In this document: piece by piece, positions 16,721 to 23,889 of the stretch
How positions within the stretch are numbered: the first letter of the stretch is position 1
How the letters are laid out: each line of letters opens with the position of its first letter
Assembly: GCA_002840845.1 (NCBI GenBank)
Contig: PHCS01000026.1
Span: 1 to 33,040 of the forward strand
Length of the DNA stretch: 33,040 nucleotides
DNA from: Betaproteobacteria bacterium HGW-Betaproteobacteria-14
Lineage (GTDB): Bacteria > Pseudomonadota > Gammaproteobacteria > Burkholderiales > Rhodocyclaceae
Direction: 5' to 3'
The notes under the pieces: model-generated
What the model saw: only the letters and a program-made list of their open reading frames with translations
The model's database searches: none
Told to the model about the DNA's origin: nothing
Position numbers and translations under genes: made by a program

Positions 16721-18100
16721 TCAGGGTGCTGCCCGGCCGCCACGGCGGATTGCCATGAGCACGACGACCACAAATATTAATCCGCCGATGATGGCGACGA
16801 GGCCGCCCAGGCCCATGATGCCCATGGCGGCGATTTCGCTGGTGCTCTTCAACGCCTGTTCGGCACCGGCGACCTTGCGCTGCACGCCGTAGCCCCCTGA
16901 CCACATCAGGCCGCCGATGTGCATGGCCTGGCCCACCGCGTAGCAATAGGAAGAGAAGGTCGCCCATTTGCGTGCCGGCATACCGTAGCCCAGCCGCGGC
17001 AGCAGGTGGTAGACCAGCCCCATCAATGCCAGGGTGACGCCGACGATGCAGCCGTGGTAGTGGGCGGGTATCTTGACGTTGTTGCCGGCGATGGTGAACC
17101 CAATCAGGCCGCCGAAGCAGAACAGGGCGATCGAGGACAGCAGTGCGGCGCGCAGTGGGCGAGCCTCGTCGGCGAGCGGCGCGCCCGAGCGCAAGGCCAG
17201 CAGGGCGGCAAGCGCCACGGGCAGGATGGGCAGTCCGCCTCCCAGTCCCATGGCAAAGGTGAGCAGGTTGCGGTGCTCGACGGCATGCGCCGGCCACAGC
17301 AGGTAGGCGACGGGTATCGCCACGGCGCACACCGTCGCCAGGAAGAAGCAGAGCAGGGCGATGCGTGGCGTCATCGGCACGCGTGCGCCGCAGGCGCTGG
17401 CCAGCCACAGCCAGGCGACCAGCATGAAGACGGCCCAGATGAACTGCAGGGCGTGGCCGCCGCCCCAGAAGAGGATCTCGTAATAGGCCTTGCCGCTGAG
17501 TTCACCCGGCATGGTCAGCCAGGACCAGGCGAAGGCGATGATGGCGACGACGGCCGGCAGCAAGCCGAGCGCGAGGCCGCTGCGCAAGGCTTCGGCGCCG
17601 TCGCGTGGCATGGCCCAGGCGGGCGCGGCGACGAGGCTGCGCCCCACCAGCAGCACCGAGCCGGCGCCAAAGATCACCAGTCCCCAGAGAAAGACCGGGT
17701 CTTCGAGCACAGGGATGTAATTGGCCATCACCGGCCCGCCTCGGCCGATGAAGGGCGACAGCGTCATGAGCAGGGTGCCCAGGCCGGAAATGACCAGCGC
17801 GGCGCGGTTCAGGCCGAGGGCGCGGGCATTGCCCGATAGCGTCCAAAGAATGCCGCCGAGTGAGACGAACCACACCAGCACGGACAGATCGACGTGGACG
17901 ACCAGCGCGACGCGGAAGAAGTCGCCGACGGGCAGCAGGTGCTGGAACTGCGGCGCGCGCGAGAGCACCAGTACGATCGACAGTACCCCCGAGCCGATCA
18001 ACGCCAGCAGGCCGAGCCAGAGCCAGCCGCGCGCCAGTCCGCGCAGGCGGAAGTCAGCTTCGGGCAGGCTGAAATCGGTGGCTGGTGCGACAGTTGTCAT
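16721..18100 (-). CDS. Divergent haem-copper oxidase/NO reductase-like subunit I
   Basis: This 459-residue protein has about twelve membrane helices. The low-spin haem ligands would be H69 (VVHVDLS) and H349, and the high-spin haem ligand H347 (PAHYHG). H216 (GGGHALQF) fits the first copper/iron ligand. There is no Tyr four residues later; the residues after H216 are A-L-Q-F. The usual adjacent His-His of the next helix is replaced by H272-A-V-E-H276. It is therefore not a normal oxygen reductase; a NO reductase or sensor role is possible. It begins inside the stop of the preceding 172-residue gene (ATGA) and belongs to the operon starting at 20182. Confidence 0.65.
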   Translation of the reverse strand: MTTVAPATDFSLPEADFRLRGLARGWLWLGLLALIGSGVLSIVLVLSRAPQFQHLLPVGDFFRVALVVHVDLSVLVWFVSLGGILWTLSGNARALGLNRAALVISGLGTLLMTLSPFIGRGGPVMANYIPVLEDPVFLWGLVIFGAGSVLLVGRSLVAAPAWAMPRDGAEALRSGLALGLLPAVVAIIAFAWSWLTMPGELSGKAYYEILFWGGGHALQFIWAVFMLVAWLWLASACGARVPMTPRIALLCFFLATVCAVAIPVAYLLWPAHAVEHRNLLTFAMGLGGGLPILPVALAALLALRSGAPLADEARPLRAALLSSIALFCFGGLIGFTIAGNNVKIPAHYHGCIVGVTLALMGLVYHLLPRLGYGMPARKWATFSSYCYAVGQAMHIGGLMWSGGYGVQRKVAGAEQALKSTSEIAAMGIMGLGGLVAIIGGLIFVVVVLMAIRRGGRAAP

Positions 18101-18615
18101 TCAAAGAATATGCCGCCGTGGTCCCTGCGCAGGTCGATGACAAGGATCTGCGCCGGCTTGAGCGTGACTTTCTCTTCGCGCACCATGTTGTAGTCCTTGA
18201 TGCGGGCGTTGTCGTTCATCTTCACCGACAGCATGTGTTCGCCGGAGGGGACTTCGAAGCGCTTGTAGATCGTCGAGGTGCCGTCCTTGGAAAGACCGGC
18301 GGGCGGTGCGACGCCTTCGAACAGGGGCTTGCCGTCCATGTCGATTTTGACCTTGATGGGCGAACGCTCGCGCGGGCAACTGGTCGGCGCCCGCATGTTG
18401 GGCGCCAGTTGAGCCAGTTCTTCCTTGGTGCGCTGATGACATTCGCCGACCGGCTCGCCGTGGTAGCTGAAGGACAGCTTGATGAGCGACAGGTTCGGCT
18501 CGAGGTGCGTGTACTTTGGCGAGGTCGAGAAATAGGCAATGATCACGGCAAACAGGCCGTAGAACAGGACTTGGCCGACCAGGACAAGCGGATTGTAGGG
18601 CGATTTGCTAACCAT
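18097..18615 (-). CDS. Unknown membrane-anchored periplasmic protein
   Basis: This 172-residue protein has one membrane segment (about residues 10-28) followed by a mostly beta-rich domain, presumably periplasmic. There are two cysteines (Cys59 in GEC and Cys80 in SCPRE) and no haem motif. I do not recognise the family. The start overlaps the end of the cytochrome b/MvhD gene by eight bases, and its end overlaps the start of the haem-copper-like gene. It is probably a subunit or assembly factor of that complex. Confidence 0.6.
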   Translation of the reverse strand: MVSKSPYNPLVLVGQVLFYGLFAVIIAYFSTSPKYTHLEPNLSLIKLSFSYHGEPVGECHQRTKEELAQLAPNMRAPTSCPRERSPIKVKIDMDGKPLFEGVAPPAGLSKDGTSTIYKRFEVPSGEHMLSVKMNDNARIKDYNMVREEKVTLKPAQILVIDLRRDHGGIFFE

Positions 18616-20182
18616 TTTGGACGATCCTCCGGGGAGTATATGCGCGCGGCCGTTTTTCGTCCGCGCCCAGGGTTTGCAGATGGTCGCGGAAATCCTCGAG
18701 GGCTGCCTTGAGGCAACTCATTTCGTGGGAATCCGCCCAGGCCATGCGCAGCCGCTCGAGCGGCACCGACGGACGAAGGTGCGGCTCGCGCCGGCCGGTG
18801 AGGCGCTGTTGCGTAAATTGCGTGCCGAAACGGTAGGCACAGCTGCCCTCGCGGCAGCCCGTGACGAGCACGCCGTCGGCACCGCCGCGCAGGGCGTATT
18901 CGACGAAGCTGGGCGGCAGCAGTCCGGTGCACATCAGGTTCAGCACGGCCGTGTTGTCGCTTTCCAGTTGGTGCGCAGCCGCAGCACAGTCGCAGCCGAA
19001 GACTGCAATCTTCACCGGTCCGGCCAAGGCAGCGATCTTGCGTTCCATTTCCTCCCGCAGTGCGCCGATCGGCTGCTGCGGCATGTCGATGCCGGTGACG
19101 AGTTCCTCGACGCTGCGGAAAGGCGTCGAGGAGGGACAGGCGCCGGCACAAATGCCGCACGATGCGCACAGTTCCGGGATGACGCGCGCCAGTTGATGGC
19201 CGGGCTTGTCCGGGTGCGGCAGCATGGTGATGGCGCCATAGGGGCAATCGACGAAACAGCGGCGGCAGCCATTGCAGTTCGGTGGATTGACGATGGCGAT
19301 CGGGGTCTGCTTCGGGTGCGGCAGCAGCGGCAGCAACAGCAGCAGCAGCGTCAAGCCTGCCGCAATGGCCCACAGGCCCGCTGGCGAAGTCAGGTACATC
19401 AACGGGTGGATGAACAAGTAATACCAGTCGATGTGCAGGACGGTCGGCGCCAGGGACAGGTCGGCGCGCCCATGCGACACCGTCGGCTTGACCAGGGCGA
19501 GAACGAGCAGCATGGCCAGCGTACCGAGGGCCAGCGCCCGTGAGGGGAACACATCCGACTGCGAGACGCGCTGGATGTGCACCCACAGGGCAAGCAGCAG
19601 GATCAGCGGGATGCCGATGTGCAGGAACACCAGGAGCGAGAAAAAGCGGTCGGTCAGCGCGCCCGGCGTAAGGAAATTGCGCGTCGCCGGATCGGTGAAA
19701 ATGGGCAGCCAGTCGAACCACTCCATGCTGGCAATGGCCGAGAACTGGCCCAGTTGATCCCACACCAGCCAGTAGCCGCCTATCCCTGAGGCGTAGACCA
19801 GCCAGATCACGGGTACGCCCGTGATCCAGGAAAACCAGCGAAAACCATAATAGCGGCCGTAGCAGAACTCGCGGACGAGATGCAGAAGCATCACCAGCAC
19901 GAGCCCATCGGCCGCGTAGCGGTGCACGCTGCGCAGGATGCCGCCGAGCCACCACTGCTCAAGGGTGTAATAGTTTATCGAGGTGAAGATGTCCTCGACG
20001 CCTGTGTCGAGGACGATGAAGAGATAGATGCCGGTGGCGAGGATAATCCAGAGTAAATAGAAGCCGAGCGCACCCAGATGCCGCCAAGGATTGCCGGCGG
20101 AACCGAAGATCGCATCAAAAAAAGCCTCAATGCGCTGCAGCAGGACGAGACCGCCCTGGCGAATGGAAGCGAACAAACTCAC
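18608..20182 (-). CDS. Cytochrome b fused to two [4Fe-4S] clusters and an MvhD-type domain
   Basis: This 524-residue fusion has a cytochrome b/b6-like membrane part (about 1-290) with haem ligand pairs H87/H101 and H188/H202. A double ferredoxin follows (C303, C306, C309, C313; C339, C342, C345, C349). Then comes a domain like the hydrogenase/heterodisulfide-reductase delta subunit MvhD (about 388-455; C397, C399, C418, C443, C448, with GADGVLVTGCREGSCAY). MvhD normally links hydrogenases or formate dehydrogenases to HdrA electron-bifurcating enzymes. Here it is tied to a membrane cytochrome, so electrons probably move between a cytoplasmic iron-sulfur donor and the quinone pool or haem-copper partner. 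The start is GTG with a weak ribosome site. A DNR box and TATCAT -10 lie upstream. Confidence 0.8.
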   Translation of the reverse strand: MSLFASIRQGGLVLLQRIEAFFDAIFGSAGNPWRHLGALGFYLLWIILATGIYLFIVLDTGVEDIFTSINYYTLEQWWLGGILRSVHRYAADGLVLVMLLHLVREFCYGRYYGFRWFSWITGVPVIWLVYASGIGGYWLVWDQLGQFSAIASMEWFDWLPIFTDPATRNFLTPGALTDRFFSLLVFLHIGIPLILLLALWVHIQRVSQSDVFPSRALALGTLAMLLVLALVKPTVSHGRADLSLAPTVLHIDWYYLFIHPLMYLTSPAGLWAIAAGLTLLLLLLPLLPHPKQTPIAIVNPPNCNGCRRCFVDCPYGAITMLPHPDKPGHQLARVIPELCASCGICAGACPSSTPFRSVEELVTGIDMPQQPIGALREEMERKIAALAGPVKIAVFGCDCAAAAHQLESDNTAVLNLMCTGLLPPSFVEYALRGGADGVLVTGCREGSCAYRFGTQFTQQRLTGRREPHLRPSVPLERLRMAWADSHEMSCLKAALEDFRDHLQTLGADEKRPRAYTPRRIVQNG

Positions 20183-20217
20183 GTTGGGGTGCCCGCGGAC
20201 GGGTTTATTAGAATTCG

Positions 20218-20223
20218 ATGATA
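20218..20223 (-). promoter_or_regulatory. -10 element of the cytochrome b/MvhD promoter
   Basis: Read on the - strand the hexamer is TATCAT. It sits at -12 to -7 if the operator at 20246-20259 is centred at -41.5, giving a start near 20211 and a 28-base leader. Confidence 0.65.
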
Positions 20224-20245
20224 TGTACTTGAGGCATGAAGCGAC

Positions 20246-20259
20246 TTGACCAGAGTCAA
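20246..20259. promoter_or_regulatory. DNR/NNR-type operator of the cytochrome b/MvhD operon
   Basis: TTGAC-CAGA-GTCAA has perfect half-sites, identical to those of the nirS operator at 3424-3437. It overlaps the stop codon of the SCO gene and drives the operon 20182 to 16524. Confidence 0.8.
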
Positions 20260-21128
20260 ACTCCGGGGTGTTTCCTTTTGCGCATTTCTTTCAAGAGGAA
20301 CCAGACGACGTACGCGAAAAACGTAATGAAGCCGGCGATTTCGAAGACGAGCGAGTAATTGAAGCGGTATTGACCGGTTTTCGGATCGTAGACGGAGCAA
20401 AGGATGCGCACGCGGTCGAGGATGTCGGCTACGGCACGGGTCTGGGCTACCGGCGCGCCGGTAATCAGTTGCTTGAGCGGTTCGACCAGCATGTCGGCGC
20501 TGAGAGGTTCGCCGTAGATCTGCCGGTAAATTTTACCGTCGGCGTCAACGAGCGTGACCTGCACGATGTGATCGAAGCCGGCAGGGGTGGCAACGTAACT
20601 GAAGCCGAAGCGATTCGTCAGATTGTCTACGATGGCCATTGCCGGGCTGAGGAACTTCCAATTGGGGAAAACGATTCCATTCTGCGCAGCAAAAGCCTTC
20701 ATGGCAGAGGGGGTGTCAAAGGGCTGGTTGAAGCCGATGCTGATCACATTGAAACGGTCCGCGCCGAGCACGGCGACGGTGTTCGTGACGGCTTTCTGCA
20801 GGTTCTTGGTGGTGGTCGGACAGACTTCGAAGCAGCCGGTATAGATGAAACTTACCAGAAGCGGCTTGCCGCGATAGGACGCAAGGCTCACTGGCTTCTC
20901 ATCGCGGTCCAGCAAAATAAAATCACCGACCGGCTGATTGACGACGGATTGGGACAGCTTCAGCGCCTTTTGCTCGTCCAATACCGGCACATTGGGCGCA
21001 GCTGCGGGATTGAGCGGGCGCGATGACAACCTGCCGTCGCCCTGAACGGCGAAGAGCGATGCGGAGACGAGCTGAAGCAGTACAAAGCAGAATGTACGCA
21101 GGATGTTAACGTTTTGCATGGCCCGCAT
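20256..21128 (-). CDS. SCO1/SenC-type copper chaperone
   Basis: This 290-residue protein has a signal or anchor at the N-terminus and a thioredoxin-fold SCO domain. The copper ligands are C99 and C103 (CFEVCP) and H186 (FDHIVQV). There is an additional C-terminal membrane helix (about 263-283), not usual for SCO proteins. SCO proteins load the CuA centre of subunit II, and here a CuA subunit lies just upstream. ATG 21128 has a GGAG site; a TTG at 21155 is less likely. It follows the haem-copper operon behind a terminator. Confidence 0.85.
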   Translation of the reverse strand: MRAMQNVNILRTFCFVLLQLVSASLFAVQGDGRLSSRPLNPAAAPNVPVLDEQKALKLSQSVVNQPVGDFILLDRDEKPVSLASYRGKPLLVSFIYTGCFEVCPTTTKNLQKAVTNTVAVLGADRFNVISIGFNQPFDTPSAMKAFAAQNGIVFPNWKFLSPAMAIVDNLTNRFGFSYVATPAGFDHIVQVTLVDADGKIYRQIYGEPLSADMLVEPLKQLITGAPVAQTRAVADILDRVRILCSVYDPKTGQYRFNYSLVFEIAGFITFFAYVVWFLLKEMRKRKHPGV

Positions 21129-21171
21129 GATCTCCGTCGCTTGCTGGAGCGTCAAGCGGACAGATCAAATA

Positions 21172-21198
21172 AAAAGGGCCGCTTGCGCGACCCTTTTG
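21172..21198 (-). terminator. Intrinsic terminator after the haem-copper subunit I gene
   Basis: On the - strand, AAAAGGGTCGC / GCGGCCCTTTT (one T-G pair) closes a GCAA loop and is followed by a T run. It lies 38 bases after the end of the subunit I gene and before the SCO gene. Confidence 0.75.
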
Positions 21199-21235
21199 TT
21201 GTATCGCCCCGACCTTGCGGCCGGGGAGATCGGTA

Positions 21236-22921
21236 TTACGCCATACCCCACAGGGAGGACAGGTACTTCCAGTTCACAAAGTAGTACAGGATGAAGGCCG
21301 TGAGGAAGATCAGGGCCAGCACCATGGTGCCCGGGGTAGCGGGCGGATGCGCGGCGCCTCCGGGGGTCGGTGCCGGCAGGGTCAGCGGGATCGGCGTGCT
21401 GCGGGTCTCGCCTTCCTCCAGCTTCTTGCCGAAGAGCAGCGAGAAGACGATCTGCAGGATCCACAGCCCGGCGGAGACGCAGGCGATCACGCCGAAGATG
21501 CCGGTGAGGCCCATCATCAGGTAGGCTGCCCCCGGCCATTCGTAGGCCATCGGCGCACCGGCGAAGGCCATGTCCCAGTGGCGACGTGACACGCCCAGCG
21601 TGCCCGCGCCCATCATCACCAGCGCCACCATGTACATGGACAGGCCGAAGAGATAGGGGAACATCTTGGCGTAGCCGGGGAACAGCAGTTCGCGCTTGAA
21701 CAGCACCGGCACCAGGAAGTAGGTCAGACCCATGAAGGCCAAGGTGGTGCCGATGACGACCGTCGCGTGGAAGTGGCCCGGCACGTAGATGGTGTTGTGG
21801 ATCAGCATATTCAGCTGTTCCGCACCCATCATGACGCCCGAAATGCCGCCTAGGAAGCCAAAGCCGATCAGCGACAGGAACATCGCCGAGAAGGCCGGGT
21901 TGCCCCACGGCGCCTTGCGCAGCCACTCGAAGAGGCCCTTGTTGTAGCCTTTCAGGCGCTGCGCCTGCTCGATGGCGCCCGGTACCGTCATGCCGTGGAT
22001 CATGGAGGCCAGCACCGCGAAGTACATGAAGTACGAGGTGTTGACCACTTTCCACTCGGAGCCCAGGCCCGGATCGGACAGCAGGTGGTGGGCAGACGCA
22101 AGCTGCAGGAAGAGGATGTAGAGGAAGTAGGCCGTGCGGCTCACTTTCTCGGACATCGGCTTGGCGCCGAAGACGATGGCGGCGATGGCGTACCAGATTG
22201 CCACATGCGCGGAGACGTTAATCTGCTGCGAACTGTGGCCCAAGGCCCACCAGACGGTACGGTACATCAGCGAATCGATCTCGCGGATGTAGCCGAGCGA
22301 CCAGAGGAAGGTCGGAATCAGGATGACGGCACCCGAAGCGATGGTGAAGATCGCGATGATGCAGGCCGTCAGCGCGCCGAAGGTTACGAGCGGGATCGAA
22401 CCTTCGTAGGTCTTCTCCGCCTTGGCCACCACCAAAGTGCCGAGAAAGATGAAACAGGTGATGAGCGCGCCCACGGCGAAGAGGATGATGCCAAGGTAGA
22501 AGTGCCACTTGGCCTGCATCGGCACGTAGGAGGTGAACATCACGCTCGACTCGCCGGAGAAGATGGCGACGTTCGTCATGATGGCGCCAATCGCCATCAG
22601 CCAGAAGGAAACCCAGCCCAGCTTCGGTGTGGCCATCCGACAGCGCAACAACGTCGAGGAGGCGAAGAGCAGCACGGCCATCTCGAAGAAGATGATCCAG
22701 AAGATCAGCATGTTGATGCCGTGGGCGGTCAGCCACATGTAGAACACATCGGCCTCAAGCAGTTTGACGGCCGGCCAGCGGGTAAGAATGACGCCCAACG
22801 CCATGATGCCGCCCAGCAGCAGCGCAAGCACGCCGGCAACGGCGTGCCAGCGCATCAGCTTCTCGGCGTCTTTGTCGAATTGCAGCCCGGAACGCGGGCA
22901 GATGCGGTAAGTCGTAGTCAT
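21236..22921 (-). CDS. Haem-copper enzyme subunit I, probable eNOR-like nitric oxide reductase
   Basis: This 561-residue protein has about 14 membrane helices. The low-spin haem ligands are H67 and H385, and the high-spin haem ligand is H383 (PGHFHATVVIG). The copper/iron ligands are H229, H278 and H279. In oxygen-reducing A-type enzymes the sequence after the first ligand is H-P-E-V-Y; here it is H229-S-S-Q-Q233, so the cross-linked Tyr is absent. This points to NO reduction, as in the CuA-linked eNOR group, rather than to cytochrome c oxidase. It starts directly after the CuA subunit gene (no gap) and is third in the operon from 23662. Its nir-cluster setting supports NO as substrate; final assignment needs phylogeny. 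Confidence 0.75.
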   Translation of the reverse strand: MTTTYRICPRSGLQFDKDAEKLMRWHAVAGVLALLLGGIMALGVILTRWPAVKLLEADVFYMWLTAHGINMLIFWIIFFEMAVLLFASSTLLRCRMATPKLGWVSFWLMAIGAIMTNVAIFSGESSVMFTSYVPMQAKWHFYLGIILFAVGALITCFIFLGTLVVAKAEKTYEGSIPLVTFGALTACIIAIFTIASGAVILIPTFLWSLGYIREIDSLMYRTVWWALGHSSQQINVSAHVAIWYAIAAIVFGAKPMSEKVSRTAYFLYILFLQLASAHHLLSDPGLGSEWKVVNTSYFMYFAVLASMIHGMTVPGAIEQAQRLKGYNKGLFEWLRKAPWGNPAFSAMFLSLIGFGFLGGISGVMMGAEQLNMLIHNTIYVPGHFHATVVIGTTLAFMGLTYFLVPVLFKRELLFPGYAKMFPYLFGLSMYMVALVMMGAGTLGVSRRHWDMAFAGAPMAYEWPGAAYLMMGLTGIFGVIACVSAGLWILQIVFSLLFGKKLEEGETRSTPIPLTLPAPTPGGAAHPPATPGTMVLALIFLTAFILYYFVNWKYLSSLWGMA

Positions 22922-23479
22922 TTACTCGCCCCCTTTTGTCACGTACATGCGCCCGACCATAGTGTGATGGCCGATGCCGCAATATTCATTGCAGACGATG
23001 GAATAGACGCCGGCTTGGTTCGGCGTGATCTTGATTACATGGTCGTAGTTCGGATGGACCTGGATGTTGATGTTCTGCGGCTGCAGCGAGAAGCCGTGCA
23101 TGTAGTCCATCGCCGAGAGATGCAACTTGTAGGTTTTGCCCTGCTCAAGTTCATAGATAGGCCACCAGTCCCACAACCGGCCGATCATGTAGATGTCGGA
23201 GCCAGCGGGAGGCTTGACGATGGGAAACTGTTTTTCGGCTTCGGTGCCGGTGCGCACCGTGTATTGATCGACCACGGCTTGTGCCTTGGCGGCATACATC
23301 TCCTTGGTCGTCTTGTAGGTCTCGTTGGCGAGGTTCTGGTTGCCGTAGATATGCCACCAGATCATCATCACGAACATAGCCAGCGACCAGACCAAGGCGA
23401 TCGCGATCCAGGTGAATTCCAGCTTGTCGATCGGTTGGTTCCACCAGATCCGCTCAGAGGGCGGCAGAATTGCACTCAT
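22922..23479 (-). CDS. CuA-containing subunit II of the haem-copper enzyme
   Basis: This 185-residue protein has one N-terminal membrane helix (about 22-43) and a periplasmic cupredoxin domain. All CuA ligands are present: H128, C163, E165 (backbone), C167, H171 and M174 (CNEYCGIGHHTM). It should accept electrons from a soluble cytochrome c. At 185 residues it is shorter than normal cytochrome oxidase subunit II, which has two helices. AGGGAG lies before the ATG at 23479. It sits between the 48-residue subunit and subunit I. Confidence 0.85.
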   Translation of the reverse strand: MSAILPPSERIWWNQPIDKLEFTWIAIALVWSLAMFVMMIWWHIYGNQNLANETYKTTKEMYAAKAQAVVDQYTVRTGTEAEKQFPIVKPPAGSDIYMIGRLWDWWPIYELEQGKTYKLHLSAMDYMHGFSLQPQNINIQVHPNYDHVIKITPNQAGVYSIVCNEYCGIGHHTMVGRMYVTKGGE

Positions 23480-23515
23480 CAGTATTTCTCCCTGAAGTTA
23501 AAGGCTGTCGGACCG

Positions 23516-23662
23516 TCAGTGGGCGACCGGGATGTTGGCAATTTCCATCACGCCCCAAAGAACGTAGAGGACTGTGGGAATCGTGATGCCCAGGAATAAC
23601 AGCAGGAACGGGTTGTCCAGTACCTGCTGCATCACGGGAACGCGTTCTTCTTTATCAGCCAT
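23516..23662 (-). CDS. 48-residue single-helix subunit of the haem-copper enzyme
   Basis: A short charged N-terminus (MADKEERVPVMQQ) is followed by one membrane helix (about 17-38). AGGAGG stands seven bases before the ATG at 23662. It is first in the operon, 37 bases before the CuA subunit. It is probably a small structural subunit of the complex; no family is recognised. Confidence 0.7.
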   Translation of the reverse strand: MADKEERVPVMQQVLDNPFLLLFLGITIPTVLYVLWGVMEIANIPVAH

Positions 23663-23762
23663 TTAAGCCTCCTTTTGACGCCGCTGCGCGACGCAGTTTT
23701 TGATAAGACATAGTACGGGGATTTAACGGGCAAAATGTTGCCTTGGGGAGGTCCTGAATAGT

Positions 23763-23776
23763 TTGATCTAGGTTAA
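23763..23776. promoter_or_regulatory. FNR/DNR-like box between haem-copper operon and ctaA
   Basis: TTGAT-CTAG-GTTAA matches the operator core with one mismatch in the second half-site. It lies in the 227-base divergent gap. The -10 positions predicted at -41.5 spacing are poor in both directions, so this is a weaker site than the others. Confidence 0.45.
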
Positions 23777-23889
23777 GAAACACCCAAATACGCAGTCACT
23801 TGCATGCGGCAGTGCGGCACGTTGTCGCATATAATTTCCATGCAAAACTCCAGCCTTGGATTCCCCAAAACCAGCCGAACGCCAGAAAA

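Noticed and set aside
19321..19355. CAG/CAA-like microsatellite
   Set aside because: It encodes a Leu-rich membrane helix in the cytochrome b/MvhD protein, and the repeat follows from codon use rather than being a separate element.
21236..23479. Ordinary aa3-type cytochrome c oxidase
   Set aside because: The Tyr of the H-P-E-V-Y motif is missing and replaced by Gln, and subunit II is shorter than usual with one helix; an NO reductase-like enzyme fits better.
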